DNA of 64,000 nt from CADCVW01 sp964251385 (GCA_964251385.1 CAXUJK010000001.1:1178001-1242000), one strand, 5' to 3'; counted from the stretch's first letter, positions 24,472-33,533 are shown. Program-made: numbers and translations. The notes: a model not told the origin generated them from the sequence alone.

Positions 24472-25532
24472 GCGACGCTTCAGATCCCCGCCCCGTCCTG
24501 GTCACCGGCGGCGCTGGCTTTATCGGCTGCAACATCGCCGACCGGCTCGCCGGCACCGGCCACAACGTGCTCGTCTACGACGCGCTTGTGCGGCCCGGCG
24601 TCGAGACCAACCTCGCCTGGCTTAAATCCAAGCACGGCAACCGCATCGCGTCCGTCCACGCCGACATCCGCGACGAAGACCGCCTGATCGAGGCCGCGCG
24701 CAACGCCAAGGCCGTGTTCCACATGGCGGCGCAGGTCGCGGTCACCACCAGCCTCGTCGAGCCCCGTGACGATTTCGAAATCAACATCCGCGGCACGCTC
24801 AACATCCTGGACGCGCTGCGCAAGCGCGGCGACCGCACCCCGCTCATCTTTGCATCCACCAACAAGGTGTACGGCGACCTCGCCGACATCAACTTTCCGT
24901 TGGAAGGTGATCAATACGTGCCCGCCGACGCGGACATCCGCGCCCACGGCATCGGGGAAAACCGCCCGCTCGACTTCCACACGCCCTACGGCTGCTCGAA
25001 GGGCGCGGCCGACCAGTACGTCCTGGATTATGCGCGCTCCTACGACATGCCGACCGCGGTCATGCGCATGTCGTGCATCTACGGCCCGCGCCAGATGGGG
25101 ACGGAGGACCAGGGCTGGGTCGCCCACTTCCTCATCCGCGCCCTCGAAGGCCGCGCGATCACCTTGTACGGCGACGGATACCAGGTCCGCGACATCCTCG
25201 ACGTGTCGGACGCGGTCGACGCGTACATGGCCGTCTGGGCCAACATCGAACGGGTGTCCGGCCGCGCCTTCAACCTCGGCGGCGGTCCCGCCAACGCGGT
25301 GTCGCTGCGCGTGCTGCTCGCCCACATGGGCGAGCTGCTGGGCCGCGAGGTCGAAGTCACCTTCGAGGATTGGCGCGCGGGCGATCAGCGCTACTTCGTC
25401 GCCGACACGCGCGCGATCCGCGGGACGCTGGACTTGAGCGAGGCCAAGGGTTGGCATCGGGGCGTGGCCGAACTGGCGCAGTGGCTGTCGGACGCGCGCG
25501 GCCTGTCGATGCGGCAAACGCAAGACGCGTGA
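24468..25532 (+). CDS. NAD-dependent epimerase, CDP-paratose 2-epimerase-like
   Basis: A 354-residue SDR close in pattern to RfbE/CDP-paratose 2-epimerases. It has LVTGGAGFIGCNIADRLAG, the region NRPLDFHTPYGCSKGAADQY with the YxxxK active site, then MRMSCIYGPRQMGTEDQGWV and FNLGGGPANAVSLRVLL. The GTG start at 24468 overlaps the preceding stop (GTGA); a longer upstream frame carries no similarity. It would epimerise a nucleotide sugar for the glycosyltransferases that follow. Paratose chemistry itself is not proven. Confidence 0.85.
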   Translation: MSDASDPRPVLVTGGAGFIGCNIADRLAGTGHNVLVYDALVRPGVETNLAWLKSKHGNRIASVHADIRDEDRLIEAARNAKAVFHMAAQVAVTTSLVEPRDDFEINIRGTLNILDALRKRGDRTPLIFASTNKVYGDLADINFPLEGDQYVPADADIRAHGIGENRPLDFHTPYGCSKGAADQYVLDYARSYDMPTAVMRMSCIYGPRQMGTEDQGWVAHFLIRALEGRAITLYGDGYQVRDILDVSDAVDAYMAVWANIERVSGRAFNLGGGPANAVSLRVLLAHMGELLGREVEVTFEDWRAGDQRYFVADTRAIRGTLDLSEAKGWHRGVAELAQWLSDARGLSMRQTQDA

Positions 25533-26614
25533 CGGTGCGCGTACTGATGACCGCCGACGCGGTAGGCGGCGTCTGGACCTACGCGCTCGACCTCGCCCGC
25601 GGCCTCTCGGCGTACGGAGTGGAGACGGTTCTCGCGGTCACAGGCCCGTCGCCGAACGCCGAGCAGACCGCCGCCGCCTCCGCGATGGACGCGACGCTGA
25701 TCGACACGGGCCTCCCCCTCGACTGGCTGGTCGCAACGCCGGAGGAGATCGGACGGGCGGGCGCGGCGATCAGACAGCTGGCGACCGATCACGCCGTCGA
25801 CCTGATCCACCTGAACACCCCCGCTCTGGCCGCCGGAGCGCGTACGGGGATACCCCTCGTCGTCGCCACGCACAGCTGCCTCGCCTCCTGGTGGGAAGCC
25901 ACGGAGACCGGCCCGCTACCCACCGACTTCGCGTGGCGCACGGATCTCCACGCTGCCGGCCTGCGCGCCGCGACCCGCACGATCGCGCCCACCGCAGCCT
26001 TCGCCGACGTCACGCACCGCCTCTACGGCGTCCGCCCGGCCGCGGTGCACAACGGCCGCGCGGCCCTTTCCGCAACCTTCGCGCCGATGGTGGACGAAGC
26101 GCTCACCGTCGGCCGCCTCTGGGACAAGGGCAAGAGCGTCGCGGTTCTCGATCGCGCGGCGGCGCTCATTTCCGCCCCCTTGTACGCGGCAGGTGCGACC
26201 TCCGGCCCCAACGGCGACGCCATCGCTCTCGCCCACGCACACCCGCTCGGCCACTTGTCCGACGCGCAGCTCGGCAACCGGCTCGCCGCCCGCCCGGTCT
26301 TTGTCACCGCCGCGCGCTACGAACCCTTCGGCCTTGCCGTCCTCGAAGCCGCCGCATCCGGCTCCGCTCTCGTCCTCTCCGACGTCGCCACCTTCCGCGA
26401 GTTGTGGGACGGCTGCGCGACCTTCGTCCACCCGGACGACGCACAGGGTTTTGCGAACGCGATCACCGCGCTCATCGACGACCCCGGCGCACGCATCGCC
26501 CAGGGCGACACAGCGAAAGCCCGCGCGCGCCGCTACACGCCCGAGGCCACCGCCGCCGCCACGCTCGCCATCTACCGCACCGTCCTGCCCGCGCCCCGGG
26601 CAGCCGCGGCATGA
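25529..26614 (+). CDS. glycosyltransferase family 4 protein
   Basis: A 361-residue GT-B enzyme. The N-terminus MTVRVLMTADAVGGVWTYAL has the glycine-rich acceptor loop of GT4 enzymes. The donor-side motif TAARYEPFGLAVLEAAASGS contains the E-x7-E pair, followed by LVLSDVATFRELWDG. The GTG at 25529 overlaps the previous stop; the same frame upstream is not homologous. No membrane segment, so it should work at the cytoplasmic face. It is the most canonical of the four glycosyltransferases here. Confidence 0.88.
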   Translation: MTVRVLMTADAVGGVWTYALDLARGLSAYGVETVLAVTGPSPNAEQTAAASAMDATLIDTGLPLDWLVATPEEIGRAGAAIRQLATDHAVDLIHLNTPALAAGARTGIPLVVATHSCLASWWEATETGPLPTDFAWRTDLHAAGLRAATRTIAPTAAFADVTHRLYGVRPAAVHNGRAALSATFAPMVDEALTVGRLWDKGKSVAVLDRAAALISAPLYAAGATSGPNGDAIALAHAHPLGHLSDAQLGNRLAARPVFVTAARYEPFGLAVLEAAASGSALVLSDVATFRELWDGCATFVHPDDAQGFANAITALIDDPGARIAQGDTAKARARRYTPEATAAATLAIYRTVLPAPRAAAA

Positions 26615-27696
26615 AGATCGTCTACTTCACCCACTCGCTGCAGAGCTGCTGGAACCACGGCAACGCGCATTTCCTGCGCGGCGTTCTCAGGGAGCTGATC
26701 GCCAAGGGCCACGACGTCACGGCGTACGAACCCGCGGGCGCATGGAGCCTCAAAAACCTTCTCGCGGACGCAGGGGACGAAGGCCTGTCCGCCTATCGAG
26801 CCGCCTATCCGGACCTCGGATCGACCGTGTTCGACCCCGCGCAGGACCCCGCGCCACTGATCGACAACGCCGACCTAGTCGTGGTGCACGAATGGAACGA
26901 CCCCGCGCTGGTCGCCGCGATCGGCAAATCGCGCCGCGACGGCGGCCGCTACAAACTCCTCTTCCACGACACCCACCATCGCGCCGTCAGCGATCCGGAC
27001 GCGATCCGCGCGTTCGACCTGTCCGGCTACGACGGCGTGCTCGCGTTCGGCGAGACCTTGTCGGACGTCTACCGCCGCTGGGGTTGGACCAACGTCTGGA
27101 CCTGGCACGAGGCGGCGGACATCCGCCACTTCCATCCACCCGCCGTGGAGCAGGACCGGACCGGGCTGGTCTGGATCGGCAACTGGGGCGAAGGCGAACG
27201 CACCGCCGAACTCGAAGACTATCTATTTCGTCCCGCCGGGGCCGCGGCCCTCCCGCTCGACATCTACGGCGTCCGCTACCCGCCCGAAGCGCTCAAACTG
27301 CTCGCCCGCTACGGCGTCGCGTACAAGGGCTGGCTCCCCAACGCCCGCGCGCCGGATATATTCGCCAACCATCTCGCCACCGTTCACGTCCCCCGCAGCT
27401 TCTATGCGAAGACCCTGCCCGGCATCCCCACGATCCGCGTCTTCGAAGCCCTCGCCTGCGGCATCCCGCTCCTCTCCGCGCCATGGAACGACAGCGAAGG
27501 TTTGTTTCGGGTCGGCAACGACTTCCTGATGGTCCCCGGCGGTGCGGCGATGACCGGGGCGCTGCGCGACATCGCAAGCGACGAAGCCTTGCGTGCGTCG
27601 CTCGTCACGTCTGGCCTCGCCACGATCCGCTCCCGCCATACTTGCGCCCACCGCGCCGACGAGCTGCTCGCCATCTGTGCCGAGCTCGCGTCATGA
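26611..27696 (+). CDS. CgeB-like glycosyltransferase, paralogue 1
   Basis: A 361-residue GT-B-type protein of the spore-maturation CgeB-like group. It starts MKIVYFTHSLQSCWNHGNAH, with HFLRGVLRELIAKGHDVTAY as first helix and strand, and the C-terminal donor-site region PGIPTIRVFEALACGIPLLS, followed by APWNDSEGLF. It shares the opening pattern and C-terminal layout with the next two genes, so the three are probably old duplicates. ATGA overlaps link it to both neighbours. Acceptor and donor are unknown. Confidence 0.8.
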   Translation: MKIVYFTHSLQSCWNHGNAHFLRGVLRELIAKGHDVTAYEPAGAWSLKNLLADAGDEGLSAYRAAYPDLGSTVFDPAQDPAPLIDNADLVVVHEWNDPALVAAIGKSRRDGGRYKLLFHDTHHRAVSDPDAIRAFDLSGYDGVLAFGETLSDVYRRWGWTNVWTWHEAADIRHFHPPAVEQDRTGLVWIGNWGEGERTAELEDYLFRPAGAAALPLDIYGVRYPPEALKLLARYGVAYKGWLPNARAPDIFANHLATVHVPRSFYAKTLPGIPTIRVFEALACGIPLLSAPWNDSEGLFRVGNDFLMVPGGAAMTGALRDIASDEALRASLVTSGLATIRSRHTCAHRADELLAICAELAS

Positions 27697-28778
27697 GAAT
27701 CGCCTTCTACGGCTCCAGCCTCGTCTCTTCCTACTGGAACGGTGCCGCCACCTATTACCGCGGCCTCCTTCGCGACCTCGCCGCGCGCGGCCACGACATC
27801 ACCTTCTACGAACCCGACGCCTTCGATCGGCAGGCCCACCGCGACATGGACGCGCCCGACTGGGCCCGGTCCATCGTCTACCCCGCGACGGCCGAAGCCC
27901 TGCGCGGCGTGCTGGCCGAGGCCGCGGCGGCGGACGTCGTCGTCAAGGCGAGCGGCGTCGGCGTCTTCGACGACGAGCTGCTGCACGGCATCGTGGTCAA
28001 CGCCACTCCGAACGCCATCAAGATCTTCTGGGACGTCGACGCCGCCGCCACGCTCGACGAGATGCGGACCGCGCCCGATCACCCTGTTCTGCGCGCGCTG
28101 CCTCACCTCGATCTGGTCCTGACCTACGGCGGCGGCCCGCCCGTCGTTGACGCGTACACGCGTTTCGGCGCGAAACGCTGCGTCCCTATCTACAACGCGC
28201 TCGACCCGACGACCCACTTCCCGGTGGCCCCCGACTCCCGCTTCGCGGTCGACCTCGCCTTTTTGGCAAACCGCCTCCCGGACCGCGAGGCCCGCGTCGA
28301 GGAGTTCTTCATCCGCGCCGCCGCTGCGTGCCCCGCCCGAAGCTTTTTGCTCGGCGGCAACGGTTGGCACGACAAGCCGATGCCCGCCAACATCCGCCTG
28401 CTCGGCCACGTCGGCACGGGCGACCACAATGCGTTCAACGCCACACCGCTCGCTGTCCTCAACGTGGCGAGGGACAGCATGGCGCATATCGGCTTTTCCC
28501 CCGCCACCCGCGTGTTCGAAGCCGCCGGTGCCGCCGCCTGCCTCATCACGGACGCGTGGGAAGGCATCGAACAGTTCCTGCGGCCCAACGCCGAAGTTCT
28601 GATCGCGCGAGACGGACAAGACGTCGCCGACCACCTGAGCGCGCTGACTCCGGAGCGTGCCCGCACCATCGGCCAAGCCGCGCTAGCCCGGGTGCTGGCC
28701 GAGCACACGTACGCACTTCGCGGCGCGCAGGTCGATGCGATCCTGCGCGAGACCGCGTCGGCCAAACGCGCTACATGA
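27693..28778 (+). CDS. CgeB-like glycosyltransferase, paralogue 2
   Basis: A 361-residue protein starting MRIAFYGSSLVSSYWNGAAT, then YYRGLLRDLAARGHDITFYE as in its neighbours. The donor-site half has FLANRLPDREARVEEFF, the LLGGNGW strand and ATRVFEAAGAAACLITDAWE. The pattern is that of CgeB/DUF3880-type glycosyltransferases. It has exactly the same length as the preceding paralogue. ATGA overlaps join it to both neighbours, so equal expression is likely. Substrate unknown. Confidence 0.8.
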   Translation: MRIAFYGSSLVSSYWNGAATYYRGLLRDLAARGHDITFYEPDAFDRQAHRDMDAPDWARSIVYPATAEALRGVLAEAAAADVVVKASGVGVFDDELLHGIVVNATPNAIKIFWDVDAAATLDEMRTAPDHPVLRALPHLDLVLTYGGGPPVVDAYTRFGAKRCVPIYNALDPTTHFPVAPDSRFAVDLAFLANRLPDREARVEEFFIRAAAACPARSFLLGGNGWHDKPMPANIRLLGHVGTGDHNAFNATPLAVLNVARDSMAHIGFSPATRVFEAAGAAACLITDAWEGIEQFLRPNAEVLIARDGQDVADHLSALTPERARTIGQAALARVLAEHTYALRGAQVDAILRETASAKRAT

Positions 28779-29890
28779 GGCTCGTCGTACTCGGCCTGTC
28801 GCTGTCCTCATCGTGGGGCAACGGCCACGCCACCACTTATCGCGCCCTCCTCGCCGCCTTTGCCCGGCGCGGACACGACATCCTGTTCCTCGAACGCGAC
28901 GTCCCCTGGTACGCCGAGCAGCGCGACCTGACCGCCCCCGACTACTGCCGGCTCGCCTTTTACGAGGACCTCGTGGACCTCGAAGACTGGCGCGCCGAGA
29001 TGGCAGCCGCCGACGCAGTCATCGTCGGTTCCTACGTTCCCGATGGCGTCGAAGTGGGCCGCCTCGCCCAATCTTGGGCCGCGACCACCGCCTTCTACGA
29101 CATCGACACCCCTGTCACGCTCGCGAAGCTGGAGCGCGGAGACTTCGAATATCTCTCGCGCGACCTTATCCCCGGCTATGACATCTACCTGAGCTTCACC
29201 GGCGGCCCCACGCTCGCGCGTCTGCAGAACGAATACGGCTCCCCAGCAGCGCGCGCGCTCTACTGCTCGGTCGATCCGGCCGCCTACCCGCGCATGGACG
29301 TACCCAAACGGTGGGACCTGTCCTACCTCGGCACGTGGAGCGAAGACCGCCAGCCGACCTTGAAACGCCTGCTGATCGAACCCGCCAGCCGCTGCCCCGA
29401 CCGCAGCTTCGTCGTCGCCGGGCCGCAATATCCAGACGACATCGACTGGCCCGCCAACGTGACCCGCATCGACCACCTACCCCCGTCCGAACACGCCGCC
29501 TTCTACGCCGCCTCCCACTTCACGTTAAACGTGACGCGCGCCGACATGATCGCGGCGGGCTGGTCGCCGTCGGTCCGCCTGTTCGAGGCCGCGTCATGTG
29601 GGACGCCGATCGTCTCCGACGTCTGGGAAGGCATCGGTTCGCTTTTCACGCCAGCTAAGGAAATCATCCTGGCACATGGCACGGACGATGTCGTCGCCGC
29701 ACTCGCCACTGACGGAACCGCCATCGGCGGGGCGGCACGCGCTCGCGTCATGGCCGCGCACACCGCCGCCCACCGCGCGGCCGAACTCGAAGCCTATCTC
29801 CTCGATGCGATCAGGTCGCAAAACCCGGGTCGAGCCGGTATGCCTTCCGCAGCAGCGCCGGCCAGGCCAGCGCGTCGGCCACCATCCTGA
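28775..29890 (+). CDS. CgeB-like glycosyltransferase, paralogue 3
   Basis: A 371-residue protein starting MRLVVLGLSLSSSWGNGHAT with TYRALLAAFARRGHDILFLE, parallel to the two genes before it. The C-terminal half holds WDLSYLGTWSEDRQPTLKRL and PSVRLFEAASCGTPIVSDVW, the donor site. The last 25 or so residues (NPGRAGMPSAAAPARPARRP) are low-complexity and lie in the 80-bp overlap with the convergent aldolase gene, so they may have arisen by read-through into it. It ends the rightward set of six. Confidence 0.8.
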   Translation: MRLVVLGLSLSSSWGNGHATTYRALLAAFARRGHDILFLERDVPWYAEQRDLTAPDYCRLAFYEDLVDLEDWRAEMAAADAVIVGSYVPDGVEVGRLAQSWAATTAFYDIDTPVTLAKLERGDFEYLSRDLIPGYDIYLSFTGGPTLARLQNEYGSPAARALYCSVDPAAYPRMDVPKRWDLSYLGTWSEDRQPTLKRLLIEPASRCPDRSFVVAGPQYPDDIDWPANVTRIDHLPPSEHAAFYAASHFTLNVTRADMIAAGWSPSVRLFEAASCGTPIVSDVWEGIGSLFTPAKEIILAHGTDDVVAALATDGTAIGGAARARVMAAHTAAHRAAELEAYLLDAIRSQNPGRAGMPSAAAPARPARRPPS

Positions 29891-30626
29891 GCCCGCGCTT
29901 GCCCTGCTCCGCCGTCACTTCGGGCGCGCCTTGGTTGGGCGTGTTGAGCGCATCGTGCCCCGCCGACAGCGCATGGATCTGCGCCTCGCAAGCCCGCTCC
30001 AGATAGTACAACTTGATGAAGCACTCGCCGATCGACCCGCCGCAAGCCAGCGTTCCGTGGTTGCGCAGCAGCATCGCGCCCTTGTCGCCCAGGTCCGAGA
30101 TGATGCGCTCCCGCTCGTCGAGGTCGACCGCGACTCCTTCGTAATCGTGGTACGCGACATCGTCGCGCACCAGCATCGCGGTCTGCGTGATCGGCAGCAG
30201 GCCGTCGGCATGCGCGGACACGGCCTGGCCGTACGCGGTGTGCAGGTGCATCACCGCCATCGCGTCGTCGCGCGCTATGTGGATCGCCGAATGGATCGTG
30301 AAGCCCGCCGGGTTGGTCATGAACGGGGTTTGGCCGACGGGCAGCCCCTTCATGTCGACCTTGACCAGCGATGACGCGGTCACTTCCTCGAACATCAGGT
30401 TGTACGGGTTCAATAAGAAATGATGCTCGGGCCCCGGCACGCGCGCGGACAGATGCGTGAAGATGATGTCGTCCCACCCATAATGCGCGACGAGGCGGTA
30501 GGCGGCGGCGAGGTCGACGCGGATCTTCCACTCCTCAGGGCTGACTTGGCCCTCAAGCGACGCGATCTCCACGTTTTGCAGGGGCGCGGCATCCATGCCG
30601 CGGTTCATCGCGTCGATCCGGCCCAT
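29811..30626 (-). CDS. class II aldolase/adducin family protein
   Basis: A 271-residue protein of the class II aldolase/adducin fold. The zinc-binding histidines are visible in VMHLHTAYGQAVSAHADGLL and LLRNHGTLACGG, and ADNL-type contacts in HYGWDDIIFTHLSARVPG. Members include sugar-phosphate aldolases and decarboxylase-like enzymes; the substrate here is not clear. GGGAG lies eight bases before ATG 30626. Its last 80 bases overlap the end of the convergent glycosyltransferase. It follows maiA by two bases, so both are probably one transcript. Confidence 0.85.
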   Translation of the reverse strand: MGRIDAMNRGMDAAPLQNVEIASLEGQVSPEEWKIRVDLAAAYRLVAHYGWDDIIFTHLSARVPGPEHHFLLNPYNLMFEEVTASSLVKVDMKGLPVGQTPFMTNPAGFTIHSAIHIARDDAMAVMHLHTAYGQAVSAHADGLLPITQTAMLVRDDVAYHDYEGVAVDLDERERIISDLGDKGAMLLRNHGTLACGGSIGECFIKLYYLERACEAQIHALSAGHDALNTPNQGAPEVTAEQGKRGLRMVADALAWPALLRKAYRLDPGFAT

Positions 30627-30628
30627 GG

Positions 30629-31270
30629 CTAATCTCCCTGTGGCTTGACGCGATCGGGATGCGCGTCGGCGAACGGTTCGAGTTCGCACGCCGCCGCGTC
30701 CGCGCGCAAGAGCGTGGGATATGCGTCGAGCGGCACGTCGAAGCGCCGCGCATTGTACATCTGCGGCACGAGCAGCACGTCCGCCACGGTGGGCGCATCG
30801 CCGAACAGGAACGCGCCCGCCCGGGGGGCCGCCATGGCCTCCAGTGCGGCGAATCCTTCCTCGATCCAGTGGCGCACCCACGCGTCCTTGACCTCGTCGG
30901 ACAGCCCGAGCGGCCCCTTCAGATATTTGAGCACGCGCAGGTTGTTGAGCGGATGTACGTCGCACGCGATCAGCAGCACCATCGCTTCCACATGCGCGCG
31001 ATCCTCCGCCTCGAATGGGGTCAGCGGCGGCATCGGATACGCCGCGTTGAGATAGTCGATGATCGCCACGGACTGCGTCAGAAGCTGCCCGTCGATCTCA
31101 AGGGCCGGCACGAACCCCTGCGGATTGCGCGCCCGATGCTCCGCCCCGCGCTGCTCGCCCGCGGGAAGGTTTACGGGCACGGACGTGTACGGAATACCTT
31201 TAAGGTTGAGCGCGATCCGCACGCGGTACGCGGCGGAGGACCGGTAGAAGTCGTACAACGTGGCTGTCAT
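30629..31270 (-). CDS. maiA: maleylacetoacetate isomerase (zeta-class GST)
   Basis: Glutathione-dependent isomerase of tyrosine/homogentisate breakdown. The 213-residue protein has the zeta-class glutathione motif YRSSAAYRVRIALNLKGI near the N-terminus (the SSCS/SSAA active-site loop), QSVAIIDYLNAAYPMPPLTP in the thioredoxin-like domain and NLRVLKYLK in the helical domain. I chose ATG 31270 (MTATLYDFYRSS), the usual start; ATG 31282 would add four residues. The rest of the homogentisate pathway is not linked. Confidence 0.9.
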   Translation of the reverse strand: MTATLYDFYRSSAAYRVRIALNLKGIPYTSVPVNLPAGEQRGAEHRARNPQGFVPALEIDGQLLTQSVAIIDYLNAAYPMPPLTPFEAEDRAHVEAMVLLIACDVHPLNNLRVLKYLKGPLGLSDEVKDAWVRHWIEEGFAALEAMAAPRAGAFLFGDAPTVADVLLVPQMYNARRFDVPLDAYPTLLRADAAACELEPFADAHPDRVKPQGD

Positions 31271-31300
31271 GAACCGGCACATAGCAGATTTCCGGCGCTG

Positions 31301-31345
31301 TTGACTCCCGTAGCCGACAAAGTTCTATAAGAACAAAATAGGAAC
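31301..31345 (+). promoter_or_regulatory. SOS-controlled promoter: -35/-10 with LexA box
   Basis: TTGACT at 31301-31306 and TATAAG at 31326-31331 form a promoter. Directly on its -10 lies GAAC-AAAATAG-GAAC at 31331-31345, the complement of the alphaproteobacterial LexA box GTTC-N7-GTTC with no mismatch in the half sites. The first gene of the mutagenesis cassette starts 22 nt later. Confidence 0.85.
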
Positions 31346-31366
31346 AAAGCGGTTCTGAGTCATGCC

Positions 31367-32068
31367 ATGCACATCGTCCACCTGCCCGTTTCCCAAGCCT
31401 CCGCGGACACGCGGCAAGACCGCCACCAGCGTCCGCTCGCCTTGCCGTCATCGCCGACGCTCAGCGAAATCTTCGCAGGCAATGGCAACGACGCGGGTGC
31501 CGTCGGCTTCGCGCTGGCCCAGGTCGCGGGCGGCGAATCATCCAAGAACCGGCCACTGCTCTGGATCCAGGACCGCATGTCGATTCTCCAGACCGGCCGC
31601 CCGTTCCCTCCAGGCCTTCCCTACGGTTTCGATGCCCACCTTATCCATGTCGAGGCGCGCGACGCCAAGGCTGCGCTGTGGGCGATGGAGGAGGGCCTGA
31701 GATGCTCCGCCTTGAGCGCCGTCGTCGGCGAGATCTGGGGCGATCCCCGTGCGCTGGATTTCGTCGCGACCCGGCGGCTGGCGGTCGCATCCGAACGCGG
31801 CGGCGTGCCCGCCATCCTGCTGTTGTTCGACGCGGCCCCCAATCTCAGCGGCGCGCGGATGCGCTGGCATGCGGCCAGCCGGCCATCTCTGCCCCATCGG
31901 TGGGACGACCGCGCGCCCGGCCCGCCCGTCTGGTCGCTCGACCTGTTCAAGGCGCGGGGCGTCGATCCCGGCCGTTGGGACGTGGCGCATGAAGCGGATG
32001 GTCTGCATCCACTTTCCCCGGCTGGCGATGGACAATCGGGACAAGAGGAAACCGCCAAACGCGCCTGA
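31367..32068 (+). CDS. imuA: ImuA, SOS mutagenesis cassette protein
   Basis: A 233-residue RecA/SulA-like protein of the damage-inducible imuA-imuB-dnaE2 cassette; it works with ImuB and DnaE2 in translesion mutagenesis. Visible family features are LSEIFAGNGNDAGAVGFALA, the strand LLWIQDRMSI and the helix AALWAMEEGLRCSALSAVVG followed by ATRRLAVASERGGVPAILLL. The Walker A signature of RecA is absent, as is usual for ImuA. A LexA box lies just upstream. The imuB start lies 80 bases inside its 3' end. Confidence 0.88.
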   Translation: MHIVHLPVSQASADTRQDRHQRPLALPSSPTLSEIFAGNGNDAGAVGFALAQVAGGESSKNRPLLWIQDRMSILQTGRPFPPGLPYGFDAHLIHVEARDAKAALWAMEEGLRCSALSAVVGEIWGDPRALDFVATRRLAVASERGGVPAILLLFDAAPNLSGARMRWHAASRPSLPHRWDDRAPGPPVWSLDLFKARGVDPGRWDVAHEADGLHPLSPAGDGQSGQEETAKRA

Positions 32069-33533
32069 CGCCGCGCCTGACGACGGCACGCCTTTCGCGC
32101 TGGTCGGCGAAGGTCCGCACGGCTTCGTCATCACCGCGCTCAACCCTTCCGCCCGCGCCGCTCGTCTTCGCGCCGGTCAACGGCTGACCGATGCGCGCGC
32201 CATCTGCCCGGAGCTTCTGGTCGAAGCCGCCGACCCGTCGGGCGACGCCGCCACGCTCGCGCGCCTGGCACTGTGGGCGCAGCGCTGGTCGCCCTGGACC
32301 GCGGCCGACGGCACGGATGGCCTGCTCGTCGACGTGACCGGAGGCGCGCATTTGTTCGGCGGGGAGGCCACGCTGATCCGCGACATGGCGCGCCGCCTCC
32401 GCGCAGACGGTTACAGGACGCGTATCGGCCTTTCGCCAACTGTGGGCGCATCCTGGGCTCTCGCCCGCCATGCGCCGCGTGTGTTCAGCATCGCGCATCC
32501 CCACGACTTGACGGCGGGGCTCGACCCGCTTCCCGTGCGCGGCCTCCGGCTCGACGCGGGCGCGGTCCTCCTCCTCGAACGGCTGGGCCTCAAGACGATC
32601 CGTCAATTGCGCGCGGTGCCTCGCCTCGCGCTCGCTCGCCGTTTCGCCACCGAAAGCCTGACCGCCAACCCCCTCCTCCGGCTCGATCAGGCGCTCGGCC
32701 GGCTTGACGAACCGGTCGCGCCTGCGACGGCCGACCCGCCCGTCCGCATCTTGCGCTGCGTCACCGATCCGATCGTCGACCTGGCGCTGCTCGTGCACCT
32801 GCTGACCGGCATGGCGGACGAGTTCTGCGCATGTCTTCAAACCCGAGGCCTGGGCGCGCGGCGCGTCCGCCTCGACGCGTTCCGCACCGATGGCGGGGTG
32901 GAAAGCGTTTCGGTGGAAACCGCGCGCGCCACCCGCGCTCCCCGTCACCTGCTGCGCCTGTTCGACGGCAAGCTCGACGGCCTGGACGCGGGGTTCGGGT
33001 TCGACGCCGCGGTGCTGACCGCGGTGCGACACGAGCGGCTGGATGCGTCGCAAGCCCACATCCTCGACGCCGAAAGCGGCGACGCCCTGCTCGCCTGCCT
33101 CGTAGACCGGCTCAGCGCCAAGCTGGGCGCACCGGCCGTTCGCCGCCCGGTACCCGTCCAAAGCCACGTTCCCGAACGCAGCGTTGCTTGGCGAAGCGCG
33201 CTTCATCCCCCTGGGGGGGCGGCCGCTCGTCCGGAGACCCACCGCCCCATCCGTCTCCTCGATCGCGCGGAAGAGATATCCGTCCTCTACGCCACGCCCG
33301 AAGGATCGCCGCGTCGCTTCATCTGGCGGCGCCTGTCCCACGTTATCGCACGTGTCGAAGGTCCCGAACGCATCGCCCCCGAATGGTGGCGGGAGAAATC
33401 CACCGTACGGCTGCGTGACTATTACCGCGTCGAGGACGAGGCGGGCCGCCGCTACTGGCTGTACCGCGATGGCGTCGAGGGCGACGGCCGCGGCGGTTTG
33501 CCGCTCTGGTACCTGCACGGCCTGTTCGCGTAA
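31989..33533 (+). CDS. imuB: ImuB, Y-family polymerase-like protein
   Basis: A 514-residue Y-family DNA polymerase homologue that acts as a scaffold for DnaE2 and the beta clamp. It opens MKRMVCIHFPRLAMDNRDK, where true Y polymerases have the catalytic DMDAFY; the palm segment reads LLVDVTGGAHLFGGEATLIR instead of SLDEAYLDVT. Both changes remove catalytic acidic residues, as in other ImuB proteins. The little-finger region and a C-terminal ImuB-type domain follow (KSTVRLRDYYRVEDEAGRRY, then LPLWYLHGLFA). The start at 31989 overlaps imuA by 80 bases; ATG 31998 is an alternative. Confidence 0.9.
   Translation: MKRMVCIHFPRLAMDNRDKRKPPNAPDAAPDDGTPFALVGEGPHGFVITALNPSARAARLRAGQRLTDARAICPELLVEAADPSGDAATLARLALWAQRWSPWTAADGTDGLLVDVTGGAHLFGGEATLIRDMARRLRADGYRTRIGLSPTVGASWALARHAPRVFSIAHPHDLTAGLDPLPVRGLRLDAGAVLLLERLGLKTIRQLRAVPRLALARRFATESLTANPLLRLDQALGRLDEPVAPATADPPVRILRCVTDPIVDLALLVHLLTGMADEFCACLQTRGLGARRVRLDAFRTDGGVESVSVETARATRAPRHLLRLFDGKLDGLDAGFGFDAAVLTAVRHERLDASQAHILDAESGDALLACLVDRLSAKLGAPAVRRPVPVQSHVPERSVAWRSALHPPGGAAARPETHRPIRLLDRAEEISVLYATPEGSPRRFIWRRLSHVIARVEGPERIAPEWWREKSTVRLRDYYRVEDEAGRRYWLYRDGVEGDGRGGLPLWYLHGLFA

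Noticed and set aside
19828..29890. The divergent locus as a mycothiol or O-antigen cluster
   Set aside because: MIPS and glycosyltransferases are present, but there is no MshB/MshC-like deacetylase or Cys ligase, and no Wzx/Wzy or ABC exporter.
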